Notes: generated by a model from the letters alone, not told the origin. 33,956 bases of DNA from RGIG3009 sp045578425 (GCA_045578425.1 JAZNKF010000001.1:1-33956), one strand, 5' to 3'. Positions 14,740-23,222 are shown, counted from the stretch's first letter. A program made the numbers and translations.

Positions 14740-16323
14740 ATGGCACTGTGTCGTTATATGGGCGAATGGGAAAACACGTTACCCAAAGTACCGCGTGCCG
14801 TGGCGCTTGGCGTGTTTGACGGCTTACATATCGGTCACCGTGCGGTGATTGCCTCTGCTTGCGGCGCGAGAGATGCTGTAACGGGGGGCGCGTTGCGCGC
14901 AACGGTGCTGTCCATGACGGGAGCACCCAAAACGGCGGCAGGACGGCTGTTGACCCCCACAAGGGAAGATGCCTTGTTCGAAACCTTGGGAGCCGAAGAA
15001 TGGATTGAACTTTGTTTTGATAAGGTACATCACCTTTCCCCCAAAGAATTTGTCAACACGGTATTGCACGAGCAGTTGAGTGCTCGCCATATTTGTTGCG
15101 GCTATAATTATCGTTTCGGCAAAGGTGGCAAGGGTGATGCGCAGTGCCTTAAAGAATTATGCGAGCCGCTTGGTATCACCGTCACCGTTGTACCGCCAAT
15201 GCTTTGCGAGGGAGAGCCGGTCAGTTCCACGCGTATTCGTACTGCCTTGTTGGGCGGCGAAGTGGAACTCGCCGCACGACTATTGGGGTATCCGTTTACG
15301 GTAGATTTTCCCGTAACCGAAGGGAATCATACCGGCAACACCTGGGGGACTCCCACCATCAATCAAGTATTTTTGCCGGGTTACACGGTGCCAAAATGCG
15401 GGGTATACGCTTCGCTGATAGTGATTGACGGCAAACAGCATTTCGGCGTAACCAATGTGGGGATTCACCCCACCGTCGGTGCCCTCAAAAGCCCGCAGGC
15501 CGAAACGTGGATTTCCGATTTTTCGGGGGATTTGTACGGCAAAAACGTGCCGGTGCAACTTATTCGTTTTTTGCGCGAAGAACGTCGTTTTGACACGGTG
15601 GACGATTTAAAAAAACAAATTCCGGTTGACGAAGAGAACGCACACGATGTTCTTTGCGGCATTGGCGGCGGGCGGGCGGTATTGTTGGATTTTGACGACA
15701 CGGTACAAGACCGTTTTGCCGCGGTGCTGGAAGCCAATAGAGTGTTGATGGAACGCCACATGCCGTATTTGCCAAAAGAAGAAACAGAAAAACGCGCATG
15801 GCAAATGGCACAAGACAATAACGGCGGCTATGTCAATTACACTGCCTTCTTCAAAGAGTTGTTCCAACGTTGGCAGTGGGAGGGTGTTTCTTCGGCCGAA
15901 GAGTTGCTGAGGGAATTTAACTTGGAATTTCCTCGCCACGTCAAACTGTTTGACGAAACAACGGAAGTGTTGCAGAAATTAAAACAGCGGGGATATCGTT
16001 TGGCGTTTATCACCAACGGTCGAGGATTGGTTCAGCACCGTAAACTGGATCTTTGCGGCATAAAACCGTATGTTGATACCGTGTTGGTTTCCGGCGAAGA
16101 GGGCGTTCACAAACCAAACAGGGAACTGTTTTTACGTGCGGCGGCACGCCTTTGTGTTTCTCCCAAGAATTGTGTAATGGTGGGCGACCATCCCGTCAAC
16201 GATATTGCAGGGGCGCAGGGAGCGGGTATGAAAGCCATCTACTTGAACAGTGTAGGGCGCGACGAACATCCCGAAAACGTGACCGAAGTCACCGAGTTAC
16301 GCGACGTTTTAAACTATTTGTAA
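14740..16323 (+). CDS. ribF: RibF riboflavin kinase/FAD synthetase fused to a HAD phosphatase
   Basis: One 527-residue protein with three parts. The FAD synthetase domain (about 15-180) has GVFDGLHIGH, NYRFGKGGKGD and SSTRIR. The riboflavin kinase domain (about 185-300) has the variant GTPTINQ, GVYASLIV, NVGIHPTVG, the catalytic-Glu segment ETWISDFSGDLYGK and FLREERRFD. After GIGGG comes a complete HAD hydrolase (about 310-527) with LDFDDT (nucleophile and acid Asp), FITNG, HKPNRELF (Lys) and MVGDHPVNDIAGA. The first two parts make FMN and FAD from riboflavin. The HAD part has all four motifs and should be active; FMN, or the phosphorylated pyrimidine intermediate of riboflavin synthesis, are inferred candidates. 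ATG at 14740 follows GGAGGGG; the open frame back to 14575 has no ribosome site. Alone on the plus strand. Confidence 0.9.
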   Translation: MALCRYMGEWENTLPKVPRAVALGVFDGLHIGHRAVIASACGARDAVTGGALRATVLSMTGAPKTAAGRLLTPTREDALFETLGAEEWIELCFDKVHHLSPKEFVNTVLHEQLSARHICCGYNYRFGKGGKGDAQCLKELCEPLGITVTVVPPMLCEGEPVSSTRIRTALLGGEVELAARLLGYPFTVDFPVTEGNHTGNTWGTPTINQVFLPGYTVPKCGVYASLIVIDGKQHFGVTNVGIHPTVGALKSPQAETWISDFSGDLYGKNVPVQLIRFLREERRFDTVDDLKKQIPVDEENAHDVLCGIGGGRAVLLDFDDTVQDRFAAVLEANRVLMERHMPYLPKEETEKRAWQMAQDNNGGYVNYTAFFKELFQRWQWEGVSSAEELLREFNLEFPRHVKLFDETTEVLQKLKQRGYRLAFITNGRGLVQHRKLDLCGIKPYVDTVLVSGEEGVHKPNRELFLRAAARLCVSPKNCVMVGDHPVNDIAGAQGAGMKAIYLNSVGRDEHPENVTEVTELRDVLNYL

Positions 16324-16326
16324 ATG

Positions 16327-16366
16327 AAAAAGCACGGCAGTATTCACAGATACTGCCGTGCTTTTT
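16327..16366. terminator. Bidirectional terminator between ribF-HAD and the Dabb gene
   Basis: A perfect 17-bp stem (16327-16343 with 16350-16366) with A5 and T5 at its ends, so it serves the plus-strand ribF gene and the minus-strand operon ending at 16373. Confidence 0.9.
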
Positions 16367-16372
16367 GATTGT

Positions 16373-16672
16373 TTATTCTTCCGTAAAATCCACGCTTTGT
16401 CGACCAATTGCCACGGCGTGCACAAATTTCTTTACGGCAACGTGCGCCGGATGCGTTGCATAATTATCCAACGCTTCTTTGCTGGTAAAACGCGAGTCAA
16501 GGGCAACGTCATATTCTCCGCCGTTAAAATTTACACCGACTACCGCTTCTTCCAACCCGTCAATTACGCCTACCAACGCTTCTAAACGTTGTTTCATAAT
16601 ACGGGCGTTTTCCAGTTTGCCATTACCTTCGGCTGTGTCTGCCAATTTCCAAATAACAATGTGACGAATCAT
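16373..16672 (-). CDS. Dabb (stress-responsive A/B barrel) domain protein
   Basis: A 99-residue soluble protein made of one Dabb ferredoxin-like domain. Seen: the start MIRHIVIWKL, the central VVGVNF...YDVALDSRF strands, and ATHPAHVAVKKFV with the conserved His-Pro-x-His pattern. Such proteins form small dimers; some plant and bacterial members respond to stress or act as small-molecule enzymes, but most have no known role. ATG at 16672 follows AGGAG. It lies 13 bases after yifB and ends the minus-strand ACT-PFL-YifB operon. Confidence 0.85.
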   Translation of the reverse strand: MIRHIVIWKLADTAEGNGKLENARIMKQRLEALVGVIDGLEEAVVGVNFNGGEYDVALDSRFTSKEALDNYATHPAHVAVKKFVHAVAIGRQSVDFTEE

Positions 16673-16685
16673 ATTTTTCTCCTTT

Positions 16686-18215
16686 TTATTCAGCGCCCCA
16701 ATACTTGCGGTCCAAACTACGGTATTGGATAGCCTCCGAAAGATGGTCTATATGCAACACTTCACTGCCGCCCAAATCGGCAATGGTGCGAGCAACCTTT
16801 AACAAACGGTCATATGCGCGAGCGGAAAGTCCCAACCGCTCAAAGGCGCTTTGCATCAGTGTATTAGCACCGTCGGATAACACGCAGTATTTCCGCAACA
16901 AAGCGGGTGTGAGTCCCGCGTTGGTGCGAACCGCGGTGCCTTTATACCGCTCCTTTTGTACTTGTCTGGCGGTGTTGACACGCTCTCGAATAGAGGCCGA
17001 AGATTCCGCCAGCGCCTTGGCGGTCAAACTTTCGTATTCCACCGGCGGCACTTCCACGTGCAAATCAAAGCGGTCCAAAAGCGGTCCTGAAATGCGGGAC
17101 AAATATCGGTGTACCGACGAAGAGGAACACGTGCAAGCACGATGAGGATGACCGTAATACCCGCAAGCACAAGGGTTCATAGCACCCACCAGCATAAATG
17201 AGCAGGGATACGAAAGCGAAGCGCTCACGCGCGAGATAGTTACTCGCCCGTCTTCTAACGGTTGGCGCAATCCCTCCATGGTTTGCCGTGAAAATTCCGG
17301 CATTTCATCCAAAAACAACACGCCGTTGTGTGCCAACGAGATTTCACCGGGGCGTGGTATGGTGCCGCCGCCCGTCAAACCGGGTAACGAAACGGTGTGA
17401 TGCGGTGACCGAAACGGTCGAAAGCGAAGTAATCCGACACCTGCCGGCAACGTACCGGCAATGGAATGGAGTGCAGTGGATTCCAGTGCTTCTTCTCTTG
17501 TCATATCCGGCAAAATAGAGGGGAGCCGTTTGGCTAACATGCTTTTGCCCGAACCGGGAGGGCCCACTAACAAAATATTGTGGCAGCCCGCGGCGGCAAT
17601 TTCCATGGCCCGGCGGGGGACGGCTTGCCCCATCACTTCCGAAAAATCAGGCGCTGAGCCGTCAATTTGCGGTGAAAATTCGGTTTTTGTAAGCGGTGAA
17701 AGCACATTTTCTCCTGCAAAATGTGCGAGCAACGTTTTGATGTGGTCTACCGCATAAACGGTAATGCCATCGACCACGGCACCCTCGGCGGCGTTTTCTT
17801 TGGGGATAAAAGCGGTATGTATACCGGCGTTTCGTGCGGCAATCACCATGGGTAACACTCCACGTACCGGACGAATGTCACCGGTTAAGGATAACTCACC
17901 CACAAACGCCATACCGTCGGTTTGTATTTGCAGTTGTCCGGCGGCGCACAGCAAGGCAATTAACAACGGCACGTCGTAAACCGAGCCTTCTTTTTTGATA
18001 TCCGCCGGTGCTAAATTAACGGTGATGTGACTGACCGGAAACGAAAACCCGCAGTTTTTGAGCGCCGCTCGAACACGGTCGCGCGATTCTTTCACCGCGG
18101 TGCCGGGCATACCCACTACGTCAAAACCGGGTAATCCACCGGCAATATCCACTTCTACGTTGACGGGAAAACCCTCAATACCGAGTAACCCCATACTTGT
18201 TACTTGTGCAAACAC
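16686..18215 (-). CDS. YifB/ComM-family Mg-chelatase-like AAA+ ATPase
   Basis: Members of this family are AAA+ ATPases; ComM of naturally transformable bacteria is a branch-migration helicase acting on integrating DNA. The 509-residue protein has the N-terminal Lon-like domain with GLPGFDVVGMP and ALKNCGFSFP, Walker A GPPGSGKS near residue 221, Walker B VLFLDEMPEF, the sensor segment NPCACGYYGHP with a Cys/His cluster typical of YifB, and the C-terminal ChlI domain ending in the IADL...HLSEAIQYR segment. The start is GTG at 18215, after GAGGGATG about six bases away. It follows the PFL gene by 14 bases. Confidence 0.92.
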   Translation of the reverse strand: MFAQVTSMGLLGIEGFPVNVEVDIAGGLPGFDVVGMPGTAVKESRDRVRAALKNCGFSFPVSHITVNLAPADIKKEGSVYDVPLLIALLCAAGQLQIQTDGMAFVGELSLTGDIRPVRGVLPMVIAARNAGIHTAFIPKENAAEGAVVDGITVYAVDHIKTLLAHFAGENVLSPLTKTEFSPQIDGSAPDFSEVMGQAVPRRAMEIAAAGCHNILLVGPPGSGKSMLAKRLPSILPDMTREEALESTALHSIAGTLPAGVGLLRFRPFRSPHHTVSLPGLTGGGTIPRPGEISLAHNGVLFLDEMPEFSRQTMEGLRQPLEDGRVTISRVSASLSYPCSFMLVGAMNPCACGYYGHPHRACTCSSSSVHRYLSRISGPLLDRFDLHVEVPPVEYESLTAKALAESSASIRERVNTARQVQKERYKGTAVRTNAGLTPALLRKYCVLSDGANTLMQSAFERLGLSARAYDRLLKVARTIADLGGSEVLHIDHLSEAIQYRSLDRKYWGAE

Positions 18216-18229
18216 ACAACATCCCTCAC

Positions 18230-19588
18230 TTAATTACGTAAACTTTGTAACGGTGCAGGGATGCGACCGCCGCGGCGAATCAACCGCGCGGGCGAGGCGG
18301 TGTTAATCGGCATAACGGGTCCGCTGCCCAATAAGCCGCCAAACGACAATTCGTCGCCGACCTGTTTGCCAATGGCAGGGATAACACGTACGGCCGTGGA
18401 TTTCGAGTTAATCATACCAATAGCCGCTTCGTCGGCAATGATAGCGGCTATCACTTCTGCCGGTGTATCGCCGGGGATGTTAATCATATCCAAGCCGACC
18501 GAGCAAACGGCGGTCATGGCTTCCAATTTTTCAATGCGCAAGCAACCGCTTCGCGCGGCGGCAATCATACCGGCATCTTCGGTAACGGGAATGAAAGCGC
18601 CTGACAAACCGCCAACGTGTGATGAAGCCATGACGCCCCCTTTTTTAACAGCGTCGTTGAGCAATGCCAGTGCGGCAGTCGTGCCGTGTGCGCCGCAACA
18701 TTCCAAACCCATTTCTTCCAAAATATGTGCCACCGAGTCACCAACTGCGGGTGTGGGAGCGAGAGATAAGTCAACAATGCCAAACGGCACACCCAAACGG
18801 CGGGAAGCCTCTTTGGCAACTAACTGTCCCATACGCGTGATTTTGAACGCCGTGCGTTTGATTAAATCCGCCACGGCCGTCAAATCACAGTCACCCGCCT
18901 TTTCCAAGGCGGCGCGCACTACACCGGGGCCGGAAACGCCCACGTTGATAACACAATCGGGTTCACCCACACCGTGAAAAGCTCCCGCCATAAACGGGTT
19001 GTCTTCGGGTGCGTTGCAGAACACGACCAATTTGGCGGGGCCAATGCAATCGCGGTCAGCAGTAAGCTCTGCCGCACGGCGCACTACACGTCCCATTTGC
19101 GCTACGGCATCCATGTTGATACCGGATTTGGTAGAACCGATGTTTACCGAGGAGCAGACATGATTTGTGGTTGCCAAGGCTTCGGGGATGCTTTCTATCA
19201 GTTCGCGGTCGCCTGCCGCAAATCCTTTGTGTACCAAAGCCGAATACCCACCGATAAAGTTAACACCGCAAGCAACGGCAGCTTTTTCCAGTGTATGGGC
19301 CAATTTCAGCGGATTTTTGTCGGTACAAGCCGCTACAACCATGGCAATGGGGGTAACCGAAATGCGCTTGTTGATAATCGGAATACCATATTCTTTTTCA
19401 ATTTCATTGCCAACTTTCACCAAATGGGCGGCACGAGTCGTAATTTTATCATACACGCGGCGGCAGACAGTATCAATATCGCTGTCACAACAATCCAAAA
19501 GCGAGATTCCCATCGTAATGGTGCGAATGTCCAAATGTTCCTCTTGAATCATCGCAATGGTTTCTAAAATATCTTTTGTGTTTAACAT
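18230..19588 (-). CDS. PFL family protein (UPF0210/DUF711)
   Basis: Conserved protein of unknown function related in fold to glycyl-radical (PFL-like) enzymes, 452 residues from the chosen start. Family segments seen: DIRTITMGISLLDCCD near the N-terminus, RISVTPIAM, GVNFIGGYSALV, SSVNIGSTKSGINMDAV, GVSGPGVV and the C-terminal FGGLLGSGPVMPIN. The start is ATG at 19588, eight bases after GGGAG; the upstream in-frame ATG at 19606 lies within the ACT gene's stop region and has no ribosome site. The ACT-UPF0210 pair is a conserved arrangement in Firmicutes, suggesting that the ACT protein senses a ligand for this enzyme-like partner. The reaction is unknown. Confidence 0.9.
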   Translation of the reverse strand: MLNTKDILETIAMIQEEHLDIRTITMGISLLDCCDSDIDTVCRRVYDKITTRAAHLVKVGNEIEKEYGIPIINKRISVTPIAMVVAACTDKNPLKLAHTLEKAAVACGVNFIGGYSALVHKGFAAGDRELIESIPEALATTNHVCSSVNIGSTKSGINMDAVAQMGRVVRRAAELTADRDCIGPAKLVVFCNAPEDNPFMAGAFHGVGEPDCVINVGVSGPGVVRAALEKAGDCDLTAVADLIKRTAFKITRMGQLVAKEASRRLGVPFGIVDLSLAPTPAVGDSVAHILEEMGLECCGAHGTTAALALLNDAVKKGGVMASSHVGGLSGAFIPVTEDAGMIAAARSGCLRIEKLEAMTAVCSVGLDMINIPGDTPAEVIAAIIADEAAIGMINSKSTAVRVIPAIGKQVGDELSFGGLLGSGPVMPINTASPARLIRRGGRIPAPLQSLRN

Positions 19589-19602
19589 TCTGGTATCTCC
19601 CG

Positions 19603-19872
19603 TCAAATTTTGTGCATGGAATTAAAAATATCCTCATGCATGGTGTGAATCGCCATGCTCATGGACTCACCGAGTTGTGTCATGCGGTCGGAAAATTCGG
19701 GGAACGGTATATCACTGTTTGTCATATCCACCATCATAATCATGGCAAACATTTCCTGCAAAATTGATTGAGTCACTTCCAAGACATTGATGCCGTGCTT
19801 GGCGCAAGTAGAAGAAACCTTTGCCAAAATACCCACGGTATCCTTACCGATAACCGTAATAACAGCGCGCAT
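19603..19872 (-). CDS. ACT domain protein (UPF0237)
   Basis: An 89-residue single ACT domain, a fold that binds amino acids or similar small ligands. Seen: RAVITVIGKDTVGILAKVS and the conserved HGINVLEVTQSIL, both diagnostic of the UPF0237 group. ATG at 19872 follows AAAGGAGATG. First gene of the minus-strand operon with PFL, YifB and Dabb, and served by a strong promoter at 19928-19900. Ligand unknown; its constant pairing with the PFL-family gene suggests it regulates that protein. Confidence 0.92.
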   Translation of the reverse strand: MRAVITVIGKDTVGILAKVSSTCAKHGINVLEVTQSILQEMFAMIMMVDMTNSDIPFPEFSDRMTQLGESMSMAIHTMHEDIFNSMHKI

Positions 19873-19899
19873 AGTATCATCTCCTTTTATAATTGGTTC

Positions 19900-19928
19900 A
19901 TTATATCACAAAAAAAGAGGTAACGCAA
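19900..19928 (-). promoter_or_regulatory. Putative sigma-A promoter of the ACT-PFL-YifB-Dabb operon
   Basis: TTGCGT (19928-19923), a 17-base spacer and a consensus TATAAT (19905-19900) on the minus strand, 28 bases ahead of the ACT start codon. Confidence 0.8.
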
Positions 19929-19936
19929 TTCTTTTC

Positions 19937-19965
19937 TTGGCATTAAAGCAAATTTATGGTATACT
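19937..19965 (+). promoter_or_regulatory. Putative sigma-A promoter of the Lrp-aminotransferase-ispE operon
   Basis: TTGGCA (19937-19942), a 17-base spacer and TATACT (19960-19965), preceded by TGG that gives an extended -10. The start codon of the regulator lies 30 bases downstream. Confidence 0.82.
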
Positions 19966-19995
19966 GAAAAAAACACCAAATAGGAGGAACCATTC

Positions 19996-20469
19996 ATGGA
20001 TAAGTTGTTAAAGATATTGGATTCCAACGCACGGCTCACCAACGCACAGTTGGCGGCTATGCTGGATATTTCCGAAGAAGAGGTAGCAGGCCGCATTACT
20101 TCTTTGGAAAAAAGCGGTGCGCTGCGAGCCTACAAAGCGGTAGTTGACTGGGACAAAACCGACCGCGACTATGTAACGGCGATTATCGAGCTCAAAGTCG
20201 CTCCGCGTCGGGACATCGGTTTTGAAGGCATTGCCGAAACCATCATGGCGTTTGACGAGGTGGAAAGCGTCTATCTTATGTCGGGGGGCTATGATTTGTC
20301 GGTGCGTGTTAACGGCAAGACGTTTCAAGAAATTGCGGCATTTGTTGCCAAACGGTTGGCGCCGCTCGATTCTGTTATTTCTACCGCCACCCACTTTATA
20401 TTGCGCCGTTATAAAGAAAGCAACGTTATGTTTTTAGGCGAAAATGAAGACGAAAGAGGTCTTGTATAA
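19996..20469 (+). CDS. Lrp/AsnC family transcriptional regulator
   Basis: A 157-residue regulator. Residues 1-50 form an AsnC-type winged helix-turn-helix (LLKILDSNARLTNAQLAAML...EEVAGRITSLEKSG) and residues 60-140 a RAM/ACT-like effector domain (TAIIELKVAP, YLMSGGYDLSVRV). ATG at 19996 follows AGGAGG. It lies directly upstream of an aminotransferase gene and their reading frames nearly touch, so it probably controls amino-acid metabolism including its neighbour. Lrp proteins usually also regulate their own promoter. Effector unknown. Confidence 0.92.
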   Translation: MDKLLKILDSNARLTNAQLAAMLDISEEEVAGRITSLEKSGALRAYKAVVDWDKTDRDYVTAIIELKVAPRRDIGFEGIAETIMAFDEVESVYLMSGGYDLSVRVNGKTFQEIAAFVAKRLAPLDSVISTATHFILRRYKESNVMFLGENEDERGLV

Positions 20470-20473
20470 TCCT

Positions 20474-21646
20474 ATGAACTACGAAACTGCTATTAACCGT
20501 GCGGTAGCCGAATTAAAACCGTCGGGTATTCGGCGATTCTTTGACATTGCCGCCGGTATGGATAATGTGATTTCCCTTTCGATTGGGGAACCCGATTTTG
20601 CAACGCCGTTCCACATTCGGGAAAAAGGAATAGAATCTTTGGAAAAAGGGAAAACGTGGTACACTGCCAATGCCGGCATGCCGCGCTTACGCGAAGCGAT
20701 TGCAGGCTATGTTGAGCGCCGCGCCGGTCTTTCTTACGATGCATCGACCGAGGTGTTGGTAACCGTTGGCGGCAGCGAAGCCATCGATTTGTGTTTGCGC
20801 ACCGTGGTTTCGGCAGGGGACGAAGTGTTAATTCCCGAACCTTGCTTTGTGTGTTATGACCCGCTGACACGGTTGGCAGGCGGTGTGCCGGTGCCGATTG
20901 AAACGAAGGCGGAAAACGGTTTTCGTTTAACGGCAGAGGAACTTAAAAAAGCTATTACGCCCAAAACCAAAGTGTTGATATTTCCGTTCCCCAACAACCC
21001 TACCGGTGCTGTCATGCGTCGCGAACATTTGGAAGAAATCGCGGCCGTGTTGCGCGGCACGAATATTGTGGTGTTGTCAGACGAAATATACAGCGAATTA
21101 ACCTATGGTGACGAACGCCATGTGAGTCTTGCAACCCTGCCGGGGATGCAAGAACGCACCGTATACATCAGCGGTTTTTCTAAGGCATTTGCCATGACGG
21201 GGTGGCGGCTGGGTTATGCGTGTGCACCCGCCCCGCTTATGAAACAAATGCTCAAACTGCACCAGTTTGCGCTTATGTGTGCGCCTACGGTGTCGCAACA
21301 TGCCGCTATTGAGGCCATGACAAGTGGTGACGAAGATGTAGAGATGATGCGTGCCGATTACGATGCGCGCCGTCGCTTGATAGTTTCGGAACTGCAACGA
21401 ATGGGGTTGCCTTGCTTTGAACCGGAAGGTGCTTTTTATGTGTTCCCTTCGATTACGGCAACGGGTTTATCGTCGGAGGAGTTTTGCACACGGTTGCTCA
21501 AAGAGCAACACGTGGCGGTTGTGCCGGGAACAGCATTTGGCGATTGCGGCGAAGGGTTCGTGCGCATTTCTTATTGTTATTCCATTGCTCACATTACCGA
21601 AGCACTCAAACGTATTGAGCAATTTGTCAAGGGGCTTATTGTATGA
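20474..21646 (+). CDS. Pyridoxal-phosphate aminotransferase, class I fold
   Basis: Transfers amino groups between an amino acid and a 2-oxo acid in the cytoplasm. The 390-residue protein shows SLSIGEPDFATP, WYTANAGMPRLREAI, GGSEAIDL, FPFPNNPTGAV, VLSDEIYSEL and SGFSKAFAMTGWRLGY with the PLP Lys at residue 237, plus the substrate-carboxylate Arg in GFVRISY. It belongs to the AspC/PatA-like group. The start ATG at 20474 matches the family N-terminus (SGIRRFFD close to the start); AGAGGT lies 13 bases upstream, a long spacing, so the in-frame ATG at 20444, inside the regulator gene, remains possible. The exact amino donor cannot be told from sequence. Confidence 0.9.
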   Translation: MNYETAINRAVAELKPSGIRRFFDIAAGMDNVISLSIGEPDFATPFHIREKGIESLEKGKTWYTANAGMPRLREAIAGYVERRAGLSYDASTEVLVTVGGSEAIDLCLRTVVSAGDEVLIPEPCFVCYDPLTRLAGGVPVPIETKAENGFRLTAEELKKAITPKTKVLIFPFPNNPTGAVMRREHLEEIAAVLRGTNIVVLSDEIYSELTYGDERHVSLATLPGMQERTVYISGFSKAFAMTGWRLGYACAPAPLMKQMLKLHQFALMCAPTVSQHAAIEAMTSGDEDVEMMRADYDARRRLIVSELQRMGLPCFEPEGAFYVFPSITATGLSSEEFCTRLLKEQHVAVVPGTAFGDCGEGFVRISYCYSIAHITEALKRIEQFVKGLIV

Positions 21647-22515
21647 AAATAGTGGCAGAAGCACCGGCAAAAATCAACTTAGCGTTGGATATTACGGGCA
21701 AAAAGGACGATGGGTACCACACCTTACAGACGGTTTTTCAGTCGATTGACTGGTATGACCGTATTGGGGTAGAGTTGTTGCCAAAGCGCGAGGATGTTGT
21801 CTTTTCTTGTTCCGACAAAGCACTCGAAAATCAAAAAAACACCGCGTACAAAGCGGCAATGCTTTTTAAACAAACCATAGGAATGAAAAGCGGTTGCGCC
21901 GTTACAGTGGAAAAATCCATCCCCCAACAAGCGGGTTTGGCAGGCGGCAGTGCCGATGCCGCGGGGGTTTTGGCGGCACTCAATCGGTTGAACGGTTCTC
22001 AGCTTTCGGCGAATGCGCTGTGTGACTTGGGTGCCAAAATCGGCGCGGACGTTCCGTTTTGTTTGTTGGGCGGCACAGCTTTGGGCGAAGATACCGGTGT
22101 CAAACTAACGCCGTTACCCTCGCTTGCTCCTTGCTACCTTGTTATTGTCAAACCGGATGGCGGCGTTTCTACCCCGCAAGCCTATGCGCGGTGGGATACT
22201 GCCGAAAACGTAATTCATCCGGATGTCAGCGGTATGTGCGCGGCATTAACGATGGGGGACATAGACGGTGTTTTTAGCCGCGTGGCTAACACGTTTGAAC
22301 AACCGCTTTCATTGCCGCACACCCAAAACATTTGTCACATTCTCAAAAACAACGGTGCCGACGCGGCGGCTTTAAGCGGTAGCGGCTCGGCGGTGTTTGG
22401 CATATTCCGCGGGGCGAAAGAAGCGCAAAACAGTGTGGAACACTTGCAAAAACAGTATCCGCAAACCCGCCTTTGTAGGCCGTGTAATGGTATTATTTTA
22501 ACCGAAACTGAATAA
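21643..22515 (+). CDS. ispE: 4-diphosphocytidyl-2-C-methyl-D-erythritol kinase
   Basis: GHMP-family kinase that phosphorylates CDP-methylerythritol with ATP in the MEP route to isoprenoid precursors. The 290-residue protein shows APAKINLALDITGKKDDGYHTL at the N-terminus (Lys and Asp of the active site), the ATP loop AGLAGGSADAAGVL near residues 92-105, GADVPFCLLGGTA with the catalytic Asp, and ALSGSGSAVFGIF near the C-terminus. ATG at 21643 overlaps the aminotransferase stop by four bases (ATGA). The Lrp-aminotransferase-ispE transcript ends at a hairpin that also covers the spoIIR ribosome site. Confidence 0.95.
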   Translation: MKIVAEAPAKINLALDITGKKDDGYHTLQTVFQSIDWYDRIGVELLPKREDVVFSCSDKALENQKNTAYKAAMLFKQTIGMKSGCAVTVEKSIPQQAGLAGGSADAAGVLAALNRLNGSQLSANALCDLGAKIGADVPFCLLGGTALGEDTGVKLTPLPSLAPCYLVIVKPDGGVSTPQAYARWDTAENVIHPDVSGMCAALTMGDIDGVFSRVANTFEQPLSLPHTQNICHILKNNGADAAALSGSGSAVFGIFRGAKEAQNSVEHLQKQYPQTRLCRPCNGIILTETE

Positions 22516-22521
22516 AACGGA

Positions 22522-22577
22522 AAAAACCACCCATGCTTATCATCGTTACATAGAACGATTAGCAAAGGGTGGTTTTT
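22522..22577 (+). terminator. Terminator-like hairpin overlapping the spoIIR ribosome site
   Basis: An outer 11-bp stem AAAAACCACCC/GGGTGGTTTTT (22522-22532 with 22567-22577) encloses further pairing (TGCT/AGCA and ATCGTT/AACGAT). The 3' arm ends in five T. The GGGTGG of the same arm is the only ribosome-binding candidate for spoIIR, whose ATG begins three bases after the hairpin. Confidence 0.75.
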
Positions 22578-22579
22578 AT

Positions 22580-23179
22580 ATGAAACAAAGTCTTCGCGCC
22601 ATAGCCGGAGTGGTTACCGTCTGTTTAGTATTGGTTATGTGTACCTTTGAAGGGAATTGTGCACAAATACGCGATGCCGTCGTGCGCTTGCACGTGTTGG
22701 CAAATTCCGACACGGCTGAAGACCAAGCGCTCAAACTGCGCGTGAGGGATGCCGTTTTGTCTGCAGGTGCGACGTTGTTTGCAGATACCACTTCTCGTGA
22801 GCAAGCCGAGCGGGAAATACAGGCGGCTTTGCCGCAAATACAGCAAGCTGCCGAAAAATGTATTCAGCAACAAGGATACGATTATCCCATTACCGCACAA
22901 CTGACCGAAAGCTATTTTTCTACACGCACGTACGAAAACGGAACGTTCCCCGCAGGGCGGTACAAAACGGTGCAAATTGTCATTGGTGAGGGCAAGGGGA
23001 AAAACTGGTGGTGTGTTATGTACCCGCCGCTTTGTGTGGCGGCGGCAACCGACCGTCATACCTTATCTGATACTTTGGGTGAAAAGCAATGCCATATTAT
23101 TGAACAAGCGCCGCGCTATGTTGTGCGTTTTAAAGTGGTAGAATGGCTTTCGGCATTGTTTTCTTGGTTTGAAAAATAA
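22580..23179 (+). CDS. spoIIR: Stage II sporulation protein R
   Basis: In Bacillus SpoIIR is made in the forespore under sigma-F, is exported to the intermembrane space and triggers SpoIIGA to process pro-sigma-E in the mother cell. The 199-residue protein has an N-terminal signal/anchor (about residues 5-22) and the diagnostic family segments RLHVLANSDTAEDQALKLRVRDAVL and GKGKNWWCVMYPPLC. The C-terminal tail ends in VEWLSALFSWFEK. ATG at 22580 lies seven bases after GGGTGG, which sits in the 3' arm of a strong hairpin. I did not find a clear sigma-F promoter. This gene is the best evidence that the organism can form endospores. Confidence 0.93.
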   Translation: MKQSLRAIAGVVTVCLVLVMCTFEGNCAQIRDAVVRLHVLANSDTAEDQALKLRVRDAVLSAGATLFADTTSREQAEREIQAALPQIQQAAEKCIQQQGYDYPITAQLTESYFSTRTYENGTFPAGRYKTVQIVIGEGKGKNWWCVMYPPLCVAAATDRHTLSDTLGEKQCHIIEQAPRYVVRFKVVEWLSALFSWFEK

Positions 23180-23181
23180 AC

Positions 23182-23217
23182 AAGTCCGCTGTTCAAAAAA
23201 AGAACAGCGGACTTTGT
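23182..23217. terminator. Hairpin between spoIIR and a convergent membrane-protein gene
   Basis: A perfect 13-bp stem (23182-23194 with 23202-23214) around an A7 loop. The T-run is short (TTT) in the plus direction and almost absent in the minus direction, so strength is uncertain. Confidence 0.65.
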
Positions 23218-23222
23218 CGTTG

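Noticed and set aside
18261..18977. A 238-codon plus-strand open frame opposite the PFL-family gene
   Set aside because: Antisense to a strongly conserved protein; no recognisable motif or ribosome site. The same holds for 18974-19567 and 7320-8105.
22480..22521. Possible sigma-F promoter before spoIIR
   Set aside because: A GTGTA-like -35 can be found but no convincing GG-containing -10 follows at the right distance.
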